Source: Silurus meridionalis
Taxonomy: Eukaryota > Chordata > Actinopteri > Siluriformes > Siluridae
Reading direction: 5' to 3'
Assembly: GCF_014805685.1 (NCBI RefSeq)
Contig: NC_060891.1
Coordinates: 1,898,501 to 1,962,500, forward strand
Length of the DNA: 64,000 bases
The first letter of the stretch is position 1. Every line of letters begins with the position of its first letter. Shown here piece after piece: positions 12,265 through 24,259 of the stretch. The translations under genes and the position numbers were made by a program. The notes beneath the pieces are model-generated. The model was not told the DNA's origin, ran no database searches, and was given only the letters and a program-made list of their open reading frames with translations.

Positions 12265-12312
12265 ATGAACCTGCTCCTGCATGGCGTGTGTCCAGGATGA
12301 AACCTGATTTAA
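12201..12312. repeat. (TG)n microsatellite between perfect 12-bp inverted repeats
   Basis: TTAAATCAGGTT at 12,201-12,212 is the exact reverse complement of AACCTGATTTAA at 12,301-12,312. The 88-bp interior contains a 48-bp TG run (12,215-12,262). It may be a small hairpin or MITE-like relic, or chance in AT-rich DNA. Confidence 0.6.
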
Positions 12313-12780
12313 GTATTTATTATTCAGACACGATTTTATAGATTAGAATAAATACAATTAAATAAATGATTAAACAAGCAAATAAAACCAAAAGAAAAAA
12401 AAGATTGAAACATTAAAATACCCTAAATCAGACACACCACGAGCATTTATTTTGTTCTTTTTCTTTTTATTATAGTATAATTGAAGGTTTGAATTAGACA
12501 AGGCCCTGTTTTTGCAATATATAAATATAAAAACGCGGTGTTATGAGTGTATTGTATTAATTATATGTTATTTACTACAGTAGGCACAAAGAAGCCTGTT
12601 TATTTTTATATATTATATTATATTATATTGTTTATACGTATTTTCTAATATTGCAATAATCCTGTAGAGTTTTATTACATGATAATGATGCGGTTTTTAT
12701 ATTCAGCAGGAGAAAGTCTGAACATACAAACAATATCAAGCTGCACGGTTGGGATTTTGTTCCTACCATGAGTCGGAAGT
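12313..12780. other. AT-rich noncoding DNA, nothing recognised
   Basis: AT-rich sequence with TATATTATATTATATT-type runs near 12,608-12,632. No gene or named repeat is visible. Confidence 0.4.
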
Positions 12781-12822
12781 GTGTGTGTGTGTGTAATAGA
12801 GAGAGAGAGAGAGAGAGAGAGA
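12781..12822. repeat. (GT)n(GA)n compound microsatellite
   Basis: A short GT run followed, after TAATA, by a GA run. Confidence 0.9.
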
Positions 12823-12899
12823 TCTCCTCCACTTTGTAATCAGCCTCATAACACGTCGAACTCCCCAGAATCACTCGGTTCCGAATCAAGTCCAATGTT

Positions 12900-13570
12900 A
12901 AATCAGACGTTTATTCCGGGGGCGAAACTAAACTCGAGATTAGCGCGCTCGCGCTCACCGTAAGGGGAAAAAAAAAAAACTCGTAAGGCGCGCGCTCGCG
13001 GCCATTCGCCGAGTCGTTTGCGCGCGCCGCCGAAAAGAAGAGTCAAGGAGCTGTCCACAATCCAGTGCTGAAACTTCAAGCGTGTCTGCGTGTGCGCGCA
13101 CGTGTGTGTGTGTGTGTGTGTGTCTGTGTGTGTGTGTGTGTGTGTGTGCGTGCGGTACTCTAGCTTTACAATATCAAATCAAATTAAAGAAAGAAAGAAA
13201 ACATAAAGCAAAAACGACAAAACGACTGACCTCAGATTCCACCGGAAAGCTGTCAAAGCATAATAATCCGCATCAGAGTCCTGGAATGATGTTTTTCTTT
13301 TTTTCCTTCTTTATTTCTTTTTCTTTATTCTTTTTTCTTATTCTGGGTTTACTTCATCTGAAAGAGGAAACGCGGCGGTGATGTGAAGGGGGATTTGGAC
13401 CCGTGTGAAGCTCCGGTGCCACTGACTGATGGGCGATCCCGAGATTTCCACACACGCACGCACACACGCACGGACGGACGGACGGACGACGCACGCGCGA
13501 CGCACGACGCACACACACACTCACACGCTCGTGTACTGCGCGCGGCTCCGCCTCTCCTCTCGTTGCCAAA
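12900..13570 (-). promoter_or_regulatory. nrxn3: CpG-rich block, candidate nrxn3 promoter and 5'-UTR exon
   Basis: The window is otherwise AT-rich and CpG-poor, but here CpG density jumps: GCGCGCTCGCGCTCACCG at about 12,943, GGCGCGCGCTCGCGGCC near 12,990, CGCGCGCCGCCG near 13,020 and a second CG-rich stretch at 13,455-13,560. On the minus strand CTTACG|GTGAGC forms a consensus splice donor with GT at 12,958-12,957, so a noncoding first exon ending at 12,959 is plausible. It would splice to the acceptor before the nrxn3 coding exon 5.6 kb downstream. An RFX/X-box-like half site (GTTGCCA) is at 13,562-13,568. Orientation and target gene are inferred; no transcription start can be placed. The CG-rich right part is partly a CA/CG simple repeat. 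Confidence 0.45.
13100..13150. repeat. (TG)n microsatellite with interruptions
   Basis: TG run broken by TCTG and ending in TGCGTGCG, inside the CpG-rich block. Confidence 0.92.
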
Positions 13571-13631
13571 CTCTCAATTTAAAGGTGTATTCGTTATCCA
13601 AAAGAAACTGTGTGTGCGCGTGCGCGCTCGT

Positions 13632-13632
<1 letters not shown>

Positions 13633-13697
<65 letters not shown>
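13633..13697. repeat. (TG)n microsatellite, about 65 bp
   Basis: Long pure TG run at the edge of the CpG-rich block. Confidence 0.97.
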
Positions 13698-13699
<2 letters not shown>

Positions 13700-14375
13700 A
13701 GGCAAGTCGTCTAGTACATTAGTTATCTACATTTTAGAACAGCTTCAACATTTTAGAAGCTTCACACTCTAAATAAACAAAAGATGTCCTATTAATTTTA
13801 CCTAAATTGTTTTTGTTGAAGAACAATTGTGCAATCCTTAAATCAGTACACTTTTAGAAATAGGTACAAAACATTTAATACTTTTACTGTGGTACTTTTG
13901 ATGTTCCTGTGTAAACACTGTACTGGTACTTTGAAAAGTGGAGCTTATGAGCCAGTGACCTTTACTAATAAACAAACAATGTGTACTTAATAGTTCTTAA
14001 TAGTTTGGCTTAATTCATTTCTGAACGTTTCTTGTCTATATTTTGTAAATGTGTAAACGCCTTTGACAAACATGCCTCTATTAAGTACAGTATATTTTAC
14101 ACTCGTATATCTTTACCATGAGTATCTTCAGTATGTTCAGTATTTGTCCTTCAGATGCACTTTGCCAGTAAGTACATGTTAACAGTAATATACTGTAGTA
14201 TAAACATATAAACCAGTTTTATTTGATTTTGGGATACAACTGAACTGGAAGTTATGGATCATAATCAGGTACCAAACCCTGGATACTTTACATTACTGGG
14301 ATTTGCAGACACATCCTACTGTTCTTTTACTCAAGGTCTTCACCCCTGCACCATCAAAACTACTCAGTACAGTCG
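13698..14375. other. Intergenic DNA, nothing recognised
   Basis: AT-rich intergenic sequence upstream of the putative nrxn3 promoter. No exon, RNA or named repeat is visible. Confidence 0.4.
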
Positions 14376-14377
14376 AA

Positions 14378-14500
14378 TAGTGGTAAAAGTTACAGATCAG
14401 AAGGTCATGTCTTTAAATCCCAGCACCACAAACCATGATTGTGTCTTTGAACAAGACTGTAACCTATAACTCAGTCATGGGTTACTTTATACTATGTATA
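14378..14500 (+). mobile_element. tRNA-like SINE fragment
   Basis: The words GTTACAGATCAGAAGGTCATG and TTTAAATCCCAGCACCA match the degenerate tRNA-derived head common in teleost dispersed repeats (of the form 'gttaaggctctgggttactgatcggaaggtc...ccagcact'). Fragmentary and diverged, so the family is not named. Confidence 0.5.
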
Positions 14501-14934
14501 AAGTACAGTACTGTACTGTAAATGTTATAGTACTGGCAACCTACATTTCCAGTTAATTTCTATACAAATCTACAGTATTTTGGTTCTGGTGGAACCTGTC
14601 AAACCCAATAGAAACACATTAGCTTTTGGTTAAGTTGCGAGTAGAACCAAAAATTCAACAGTCAATTAAATTCTTATTTGATCCTCAAATCGCTACGTTC
14701 TATTCAAAAGGAGAACAAAAAGGAGTGTATTTCAGCTGTCCAGCAACTGTGGCTAATCAGCGAGAACCTTTACATTTTCAAAGAACACTTTTGAGGCACT
14801 AACAATCATTTCATGAAGTAAAATGCATCATTTCTCCAAAAAGCAGATGAAGTTCTTTCAGTAAGAACTTTATCCAAGAGTGTATCCTGGAAATACAATC
14901 TGTGTTGTGTGAATACACCCTGGATATGTGCTCA

Positions 14935-15142
14935 TGCTCAGGAGCAATTATGAGTCACTAGTCCACCTCCCAGCATGTCTTTGTGAGGTGAGAGGAAACT
15001 AGATAACCCAGAGGAAACCCACATGGACACAGAGTGAACATGAACAATTCCACAGAGACACTAACCCTGAGGAAGCTCAGGATCTAACTGGGGAATCTTT
15101 GAGCTGTGAGGCAGCAATGTTACCTGAGGTACCACCATGTCA
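14935..15142 (+). mobile_element. Dispersed SINE-type repeat fragment
   Basis: Contains AACCCAGAGGAAACCCACATG, ACACAGAGTGAACATG, GAGCTGTGAGGCAGCAATG and GTACCACCATGTCACC. These correspond to the widespread fish repeat with 'ggagaaaacccacgcagacacggggagaacatg...gctgtgaggcgacagtgctacccactgcgccaccgtg'. Diverged copy. Confidence 0.6.
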
Positions 15143-15334
15143 CCTACGTACGCACACGATACACTCTGCATACAAACCAGCAAAATAGATGTTTCATATA
15201 AATTACAACTTATTAATATTTGTCACATGGTCAAAGTCGGTGGTTCAAAATTTGGGGCAACTATAGCCATGCTGAAGCACCACTGTATAAATAATTATAA
15301 TATATATATGCCACACAGAAGATTGGTGATCTGT

Positions 15335-15368
<34 letters not shown>
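15335..15368. repeat. (CA)n microsatellite
   Basis: Pure CA run of about 34 bp. Confidence 0.95.
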
Positions 15369-15372
<4 letters not shown>

Positions 15373-15379
15373 TCTTTGG

Positions 15380-17600
15380 CAACTGTTGCCTGTCCTCAAG
15401 GGCCATGTGTTATGAGGTCTTGCTCCAGACACACAAGGCCAACAAAACAGATTGTTCATTCTGAGTTCCTCACACTTCCTGTCCATTTTCCACCCACGCT
15501 AGCCTCCACTCGTGCTATGTGGTGTGGGTCACTTCAGTCACATCACCACTAAGCATCCATGCCAACTACTACACCAACAAACCCTCAGAATGCCCTTTTA
15601 ATGCTAAATCTTTCTAGACACTTCCTGATTTCAGGATTTATATATTGGGACTTTATTATGATTGATTTGTTTATTACAGTGAAATAAAGCGAATGTCAAG
15701 ATTTCATGGCGTCATTGTGAATCACGATGATCCATTTCAAGAACAGATTCTCATATTCAATATTTATTTCTGATTAATGGCATTTATAAGTTCGCACTTA
15801 TAAATGCTAAATCGCACATTTTTTTTGTTCTAAATGTACCTTCAATTTACATTTTAAGTACCATAAATTGAACCTTTTAAAGTTTTTAATACTCTAATCA
15901 ACATAGGCATTTACAAATATAGATGATTTATGCAAATGTATGTTTATTTTTATTAAACCAAACTCAACATAGAGCATGAAGACTAGACATGTTTTAAAGG
16001 TCATAGCTGTTTTTCAAAAAACTTGTTCACGTCTATCAGACAAACGACGAAAAGAACACAGAAATACAAGTTTCCCAATTCTGTTTTCTGTCTTGGCACT
16101 GAGCCAGTTGCTGTTTACGTTTTTCAGATGACAGGACAACTGACAAAAATACTCTTGTTAACGTTTTAAAGTAATTATGGTGCTTCAAATGATGTAAATC
16201 TAACGATGATTTGCACTTCAGAAAATTTCCGGTTCTCATTTGGAACTTAACTACAGCAAGCTGCAGATTTTCTTCAAATTCGCAAGAATCCGCAGCGGAA
16301 CTGAATGTTTAGGAACGTTAGGAATACCATTTTAAACTATGTTTTCATGAACAAATTTAATAAAAATTTGGAAATCACACTATTGTGTTAAAGTGACTGA
16401 ATGAATTCACCAAGGTACCGTATTGGCTGCGTCCAAAATTCACGGATTTTTGTAACTATATACACACTATAAGTGCTATGCATCATTCTTTAACAAAAGG
16501 TAATATAACCTATAACACAGGTTTATAAAGCTATTATAAACCTCACCCTTATTCTCTTCAATTTATATTTATTACCCACTAAATCAAAGAATCTCACTAC
16601 AGCTTTGCTGACTGTCTCTTGTCTCAATCAGGTTAAATTTTTGTCTACTTGCATATCAATGTATCATGCTAGAGCACCTGAATCCTGAATCCAAAGATCT
16701 CAACAAAACCGACAGGAAAAGCAGAAATAGGAGCTGCTGATTAGTCTCCATGCAGTGCTGATTACAGTCAGTGACTCTGAAGTTCTTGACTAAATATTAA
16801 ACAAGCAATATCTTACCTGTTCAGCAAGTGGACTCTTCAACACCACTGAAACGTTTCAAAATTCAGGAGTTGCCACAGTCTCTGAAAAGCCAAACAAATA
16901 TCAGTGCTGCTTCGGCTGGAACTCTAGTAGCTGCTCCTACTATTTTTATTTATTTTCTGCCTGTCACACATCAGGTACAACATTCACATTCTCAACGCTA
17001 CTAGACCACGCATTCTCACCCACTTTTCAAGCTGCGTCCAGAATCCTGAAGCGAGTACTTGTGGGAAAAATGCGAGTTCCATGTGCTGCCGAACCTCCCG
17101 GCATCATGGACGGTTAAAGGTTTCACACCATTCGCAAAAGAAAAAGAAAATGAGCATATACAGTGTAGGAGACAGTGTATTTCACACCTGGGCATTCAGG
17201 TGATTTTATGATGTTCATCCTGAATCCATCCACCTCCTTTATAGATAACGACAATGTATCTCATACAGCGAGATTATTACAGACAACAAACACAATTCAA
17301 CACGTCTCCTTTCACTGGAGCCCCAACTGCACCGCCCGCGTACATCATCTCTAACAGACGCATCGACCTCTAAATGACCCTGTGTTTTTCTGTGCATTAT
17401 CTCCATGCATTTTGTTCATCTATTTGAAATGAAGGTAAATTGTGTTTTTGTGCAGGAAGAAAACGCATAAGTATAAATGGTTCGTGAAAAGGTTTAACTA
17501 CTGTTTTGACAGTGTTTCGGCCGAACTTTTCTCACAATGATTATCTTTTCTTGAAAATAAATGTCCTTGTAAGTGTATAAAAAAACAGCTCTTAAATCCA
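15380..17600. other. Intergenic DNA, nothing recognised
   Basis: Mostly unique-looking AT-rich sequence. No splice-bounded coding similarity, RNA gene or clear transposon was found. Confidence 0.4.
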
Positions 17601-17639
17601 CACTAATATATTTGGACTTGTGCATTTTACTGCACTCCC

Positions 17640-17865
17640 TGACCTTCCAATCATAGGATGTGAACATGCTGATGTTTTTGGATGCCTTCTAGATGGCCTT
17701 CGATTGGCCAAATCGCAATCTGATTGGTTAATGCAAAAGCTTCCAGCTACATGGATTGTGAGCAATAGGATTCCTGCGGTGGCCACAGTGATGGCTCAAG
17801 GCGAGATAGATGCCTTCGTTCGACACGTGACGTGATTGCTGAAATCTGATTGGATAGAAACTTTA
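17640..17865. promoter_or_regulatory. Cluster of CCAAT/ATTGG boxes with an E-box/CRE-like site
   Basis: Within about 220 bp there are CCAATCAT (17,647), GATTGGCC (17,702), TGATTGGTTAAT (17,720) and TGATTGGATA (17,848), plus overlapping CACGTG and TGACGTGA around 17,824-17,834. Such clusters resemble NF-Y-bound promoters or enhancers. No transcript of known identity starts here, so function is only inferred. Confidence 0.3.
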
Positions 17866-17972
17866 TCAGAGACTTACATTTAGAAGCGCTGCTCCTATGA
17901 AACAAAGAGAAAAGACTACTGGGAATAATTGAATAAATATTCAAAGACAAAAATATATAAAAATGTAGGATT

Positions 17973-17974
<2 letters not shown>

Positions 17975-18027
<53 letters not shown>
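17975..18027. repeat. (AAT)n microsatellite
   Basis: About 17 uninterrupted AAT/ATA units. Confidence 0.96.
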
Positions 18028-19685
18028 TTAAAACCAATCTGCTGCATAATTGTATTTCTTTGATACATTAGCTAGATTTTTTTTTTTTATATTGAAAGAT
18101 CTCCGAAAACCTCCGAGCACAAATATACCAGTGTGTTAAAGGTGTGTTAAAGGTCAAATTCATCTCAATCTAAGTGTCATTTTGCCTTGCCATGCTAATG
18201 CTTTCCAGACTTCAGGAGGTGGAAAAAAATACTAACAATAAAAAGCCAAAAAAAAACTCCCCTCTTCTGAAAGGAAGCGATCTCCATTTGTTTTTTATTT
18301 CCACCCGGTGTGAAAACGCAGCTTTCTGCAAGCTGTTTTAGCATCATTTCACCTTATCCGCAGAAGGGAAGGCATTCTGCCAATATTGATTTCTGCACTT
18401 ATTCGAAAAGGTTCAGGGTGTACGTCTTTTTTCTTCTTCTTTTTTTTCAATTAAACCTGGAAGCCGCTTGGGTCAAGTGGATCAATTCAGCGCCCGTGGC
18501 TACATGTTAAGCACAGATTTAGTCCAATTGACTGGAGTGAACATATTGACCAAGCCAGAGCCAGTGTGCACGGAGCTTCCTGATATCACCAACAATGACA
18601 CGGGCTTAAAGGAGATTCGGTGAGACATGGATTCACCGTGGGGTTGTGGTTGATTTCAAAACCGATTGGTCGGAAGGTGTTGGTTTTTGTTTGCTATGAA
18701 AGCAGCGTTGATAGGAGTTCAGCAGGAAATCCCAGGTGTACGCATCTCATTCATGGTGCACACTCCAGGTTTGATCATGTGTGTAAGATTTTTTGGAGGC
18801 GTCTCCAGTGTCTGTCTGTAACAGCCATAAATTAAAGGCGTAGAATCAATTTTCCGACATCTTCAAGGCTCTTCATGGCACGAAGGAACACAGGTTTGAT
18901 AACATAAGTGATAAGAAGAAGCAATTTCGGACCGTCTAAAGATATCAGAGGGATATGGAGATGTCTCGATAGTTTTGTGATGGCAAAAAAAAAAAAGCAG
19001 GTCAGCCCCAAAAATTATTTGCATTCTTTTACCTATACAGATTCAGCAGGTTGTTCAAACTCTTGATATATACCTGTAAGAGATAGAAAGACTGAATGAG
19101 AGCGAGAGATGTGTTATATTGAGGACCCTAGTGCGAGTGCAGAGCTAGAAGTCACAGAAAAACACTGGAGATGCAGAACAGCCCACATCCAGCTTCAGCT
19201 CACACTCTCACCAGGCTTTCTGACTCACTCTGCTCCTTTTTTAGCATAAATTTTCACCTACACACACTGCAATTTTAGACTGAACAGAGACACCAGCTCT
19301 ATAACGGTATTTCTTGTGCTGTCTTGCTACTTCCTCAAGCCAAACACACTCATGTCACACTTCTGAAGCTCAAACACCGGTTCAAACAGGGTCACAGCAC
19401 TCACGCTGCTCTCGCTTGTGTTTTGGTTGCAGCCCGTTACTAAACATCTTCCGGAGGATTTTTTTTTCTGGACGCAGTAGATATCTAATCAGCTCTGCCC
19501 ACGTACACACACTGAGGCCTAGTCTACAGTAACACAGGTGAAGATGCTTTTCTTCTCCATCCATATTAAATAATCCACTCTCAGGTTTTATGCTGTAGTG
19601 TGTTTTAAAGGAAGCCTCAAATTTTCTTAGCTGTAGGAGGATGGAATTGGACCTGATCTACAAGATGTTATATGCCATGAAACAC
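18028..19685. other. Intergenic DNA, nothing recognised
   Basis: Unique-looking sequence without recognisable coding, RNA or repeat features apart from short homopolymers. Confidence 0.4.
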
Positions 19686-19689
19686 TGTT

Positions 19690-20690
19690 TCCACCAGTGG
19701 GATTTCTGGTTTGATTCCATCCAGGTAAGAGGAGCTGGATCAGGTTTGACTCCACCTTCTAGACTTATGGTTTGGCTTCTCCCATATAAGAGAAGCTGGA
19801 TCCGGTCCTATTCCTCTCCGTGGATTTTTGTATCAAATCCACCCAAGGAGAAGAAGCTGAATTAGGACTGACTTCTCACCAATGCAATAATATTTAGATC
19901 CAGTCCCACATTACTTTGTGAACTTCTGGTTCACAAGGAGGAAATGTTTCATCAGGTCTGATTCCATGCCCTGGATTTATGATCCATTCCACCTTAGTGG
20001 GAAGATTTAGAGCAGAACCAGCTCCACCTCCATGGACTTCTGTTTCAACTCCATTCAAAAAGGAGGGGCTGTATCATATCAGACTTTATCAATTGGACTT
20101 TTGGTGGAGTCCACCCAAGTAGCATGAGCTAGATCAGTTCCAACTCCAGCTCCCAGCTTATGGTTTGACTCCTTCCATGTAGGAAGACCTAAATCCAGTT
20201 TTATTCCACTCTGTGGATTTCTGCATCAAATCCACCCAAGAAGGAGAAGCTGAATTGGGAGTGACTCCTATGTATGAGGAGCTAGATCTGGTCCCACACC
20301 ATTTTGTGAACTTGGTTCAAATCTGCAGAAGATTCTGGATCAGGTTCGACTTCATGTCTTCAATGTATGATTGATTCTATCAAGAAAAAGCTAGATCAGG
20401 ACCCATTCCACCTACATGGACCCCAAAAAGGACGGAATGTTTCATATCAGACTTTATCATATGGATTTTTGATGGATTCCAACCAGGGAGCAGGAGCAAG
20501 ATCAGTTAAAACGTCTACTCCCTGCTTGCTACTACCTCTCAGGTAGAACGAGGTGCATGATTAGAGACTCTACACTCAGGAATTCACCTAAGAAAGATGA
20601 GCTGGATCAATTCCAACTCCACCTTATGGTTTGAGTGCTGCCAAGGGGAGGTAGGTGACTTCTGCTTCAGATCAGTAGGAAAAGGTGGAT
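19690..20690. repeat. Degenerate minisatellite, period about 60-75 bp
   Basis: A recurrent unit containing 'GAGCTGGATCAGGT', 'GACTCCACCT', 'TTATGGTTTGACTCC' and 'ATCCACCCAAG(G/A)AGGAGAAG' is repeated about 14 times with heavy divergence. It was recognised by eye from the recurrent AGCTGGATC and TCCACC words. No coding meaning in any frame. Confidence 0.75.
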
Positions 20691-21774
20691 TAGGTTTCCT
20701 CTAAACGCTTAAGAATCTGCTTTTTTAATTCAATGATATTCGATTGGCATGTGATCTTCATTAATCCAAGGTGTGGTATTTGTGTTAGCAAACACCTCGA
20801 TGCTGTTTTTGTTAAATAGTAAGTTTTGATTGCATGTTTGGCTGCTTTTATAGTGGCAGAAGGTTTGTATACTCATATGTAACTAGTAAAAACACTCAAA
20901 TTCTACCAAATCTGGATACTAACAGACACTGCCCTACATAAGATAAAGATAATATACCATTATTCGTCCTGCAATGGGGAAATTTCTCATTTCTAATAGC
21001 AACAGGTGATCTACCGCATTCATTTCAAGCCCTGATCATTTCACTTCACAACACTAGAGAAACATGACGGTTTAGCAGGAAATGGTAACAGTCTTCCGAT
21101 TCCATGGATGTGAAGCCACACGGGGAGCTAACGGAGATTTAGCATCGGGTTAGTGAAAGCGAGCAGCTCGGATACCACAGCGGGAGAGCAGCAGCAGTGT
21201 GCAATCACAGTTCATTTACATCTCAGTCCCATGAGTGTCAGAAGCATCAGCAGTGCATAAGTGCACATGAATGGAGAGAAAACATCCGATGTAACCGCAC
21301 TAAATAAACTCAGCTAGTTGTTTCTCTTTAATCTGAACCGATCAGAGATTTTCCACACCCGAGTTTGGATTTTACAGCCAACATACTTTTTTCATTTCTG
21401 TAATCCGCAAGCATGCATGAACTTATGCTGAACTTATGGATATGAGAACTCGCTCTGGTCTCCAATTAAACCTTTAAACAATGATAAAAGTAATCTACAT
21501 CATTTTATATATTTTTATATCTATGAGATATTTTCAAAACTTTTATCTCATACCCAACATTATAACTCAATACATTTACTTTTAATGAACTACAATTGGC
21601 ATAAACAAAAAAGCTTCCATTCCTGAAGATCCACCTTTGGTTTACTTCATGTTCCATAAATTTCCAAAAGTTTTGGCACCCACCACCTCATATATAAATA
21701 TAAATGAAAATATGAACTATTACATATATGAATGTACAGTATGAAGATATGAACTATTTGATGTGTAAAATTAA
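20691..21774. other. Intergenic DNA, nothing recognised
   Basis: Unique-looking sequence between two tandem-repeat arrays. No feature could be supported. Confidence 0.4.
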
Positions 21775-22179
<405 letters not shown>

Positions 22180-22227
22180 CCATGCCCATACTTTGTCAAT
22201 ATGATAAGTTCAAAAGTTTACTTTGAG

Positions 22228-22244
22228 ATAAATAAATAAATAGA

Positions 22245-22279
<35 letters not shown>

Positions 22280-22280
22280 A
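22228..22280. repeat. (AAAT)n microsatellite
   Basis: About 13 AAAT units with one TAGA interruption. Confidence 0.95.
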
Positions 22281-22879
22281 CAATAGTATATCTCTCACTC
22301 TTCTCTATAAGCATGTGCTGTGTGCTCTTCATGGTTTTCTTAGAATAGGCGCATTATCAAAGCTTCATTTCCTTAATGTCTAAGTAGCTCATTACCTCCA
22401 CGGTCACACTGTCATCACGAGTGCATTCCACTAGACATGTCTTTCCACCAGACTGCTCCGTCTCCCATTAAATTTCCTCTAGCCATTCTGCTGAGATTAT
22501 ATCACTCCAGATTTCCCTGCTCTCAGGCACAATTCGCCTGCACACAGCCGACAAAAAAGGACAGGAGACTGCTAATGCTGATGCTCTTCCTTCATTGCTT
22601 CATCCTATATCCTGATACACCTTCAAACAAATACACATACAGATACAGCCTCCAGTATTTCTTCAGTATCAAATTCAGTATCTAGCCGAACTGAATTTCA
22701 AATTAAATTAGCAGTCTTTTGCATCTTAAGCATCAGATTTATACAAGAACCAGGGCAGAGTGGAAACACATTCAAGTTGCATCTAAAACCAATCTCAAAT
22801 ATCTGCAGGGGTACATTTAATTAAGACATTTAATTAACCAAATGTTATTGAAAGTCCTTCCTGAAAATCCATCCGTACA
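22281..22879. other. Intergenic DNA, nothing recognised
   Basis: Unique-looking sequence before the 32-bp minisatellite. No supportable feature. Confidence 0.4.
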
Positions 22880-23011
22880 GTACCTCACATTACATAATAA
22901 CCAAAACACCTCCTACTCATTATATTATCTATTATCTTCTTACATTACATCATAATCCCAAACCCCTCCAATCACATAACATCATAATCACAAACTCCTC
23001 CTATTACATTA
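22880..23011. repeat. Left part of the 32-bp minisatellite
   Basis: Diverged copies of the unit found at 24.26-24.94 kb (ATTACATTACATCATAATCC...CCTCC). The array is split by a LINE insertion. Confidence 0.75.
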
Positions 23012-24259
23012 CATTTACATTTGCGGCATTTAGCAGACGCCCTTATCCAGAGCGACGTACAAAAGTGCTTTAAATCTCTAGTAATGAATAAATCTACACT
23101 GGTACGCAAGATTACAAACTAAATATAAATATAACTCGAATTCTACAAACTTGGAAAGTGCTAATTTAGGTATTTCAGGAAGAGGTAGGTCTTCAGTCGT
23201 CGCTTGAAGATAATCAGGGACTCTGCTGTACGGACATCTAGGGGAAGTTCATTCCACCACCTCGGTGCCAGAACAGAGAAGAGCCTTGAAGTGTACTTAC
23301 CTCTCATTCTGAGAGAAGGTGGTACCAGTCGAGCAGTGCTGGAGGATCTCAGACAGCGTGGTGCAGTGCGAGATGTGATGAGGTCACTGAGGTAAGATAG
23401 TGCTGGTCCATTTTTGGCCTTGTAAGCAAGCATCAGTGTTTTGAATCTGATACGTGCAGCTACTGGAAGCCAGTGAAGGGAGCGCAGCAGTGGGGTGGTG
23501 TGAGAAAACGTGGGCTGATTGAACACAAGTCGTGCAGCTGTGTTTTGGATCATTTGCAGTGAACGAATAGCGTTCAGGGGAAGACCTGCCAGCAGAGAGC
23601 TGCAGTAGTCAAGTCTTGAAATGACAAGAGACTGAACAAGCACCTGGGCAGCCTATATGGACAGAAATGGTCAAATCCTTCGGATGTTATAGAGAAGAAA
23701 TCGACAAGAACAAGCAACATTAGCGACATGTGGGGAAAAAAGACAGTTCATTGTCCATAGTTACCCCAAGGTTACGAGCAGTGGCTGAAGGGGAGAGCAG
23801 AGAGTCATGAAGTATTATTTGGAGATCTTGACCTGGGGATGAATCACCTAGGATGACCAGCAGTTCTGTTTTGCTGGGATTGAGTTTTAGTTGGTGAGCA
23901 CCCATCCATGAAGATATGTCTGACAAGCATGCTGAGATCCGAGCGGAAGCTGTGGTATCTGATGGAGGGAAAGAAAAGATGAGTTGAGTGTCATCTGCAT
24001 AGCAGTGATAAGAAAACCCATGTAAAGATATGACTTCACCAATGGAGTGCATATAGAGGGAGAAAAGGAGGGGACCAAGTACAGAGCCTTGTGGGACACC
24101 AGTGGTAAGTCTGCATGGGGCAGATATGGATCCCCTCCATGTTACCTGGTATGAGCGACCTTCCAGGTAGGAAGCAAACCATTCCCATGCTGTTCCGCAG
24201 ATACCAAGGCTCTTGAGGGTTGACAAAAGTGTCTTGTGGTTGACTGTGTCAAATGCTTG
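23012..24259 (-). mobile_element. 5'-truncated L2/CR1-type LINE (reverse transcriptase relic)
   Basis: A non-LTR retrotransposon fragment reading leftwards. From 24,259 the frame opens with AFDTVNHKTLL and continues through TGVPQGSVLGPLLFSLYM and the catalytic YADDTQL of reverse transcriptase. After a disrupted stretch at 23,644-23,719 it continues in a second open segment (23,643-23,161) with DYCSSLLAGLP, LHWLPVAARIRFK, PRWWNELPLDVR and RRLKTYLF, the C-terminal signature of fish L2/CR1 elements. The 3' end (23,012-23,070) is the conserved teleost tail GGCATTTAGCAGACGC...TTATCCAGAGCGACGTACA, written here on the plus strand. It lacks the endonuclease and N-terminal RT and cannot be active. It sits inside the 32-bp minisatellite. 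Confidence 0.88.
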
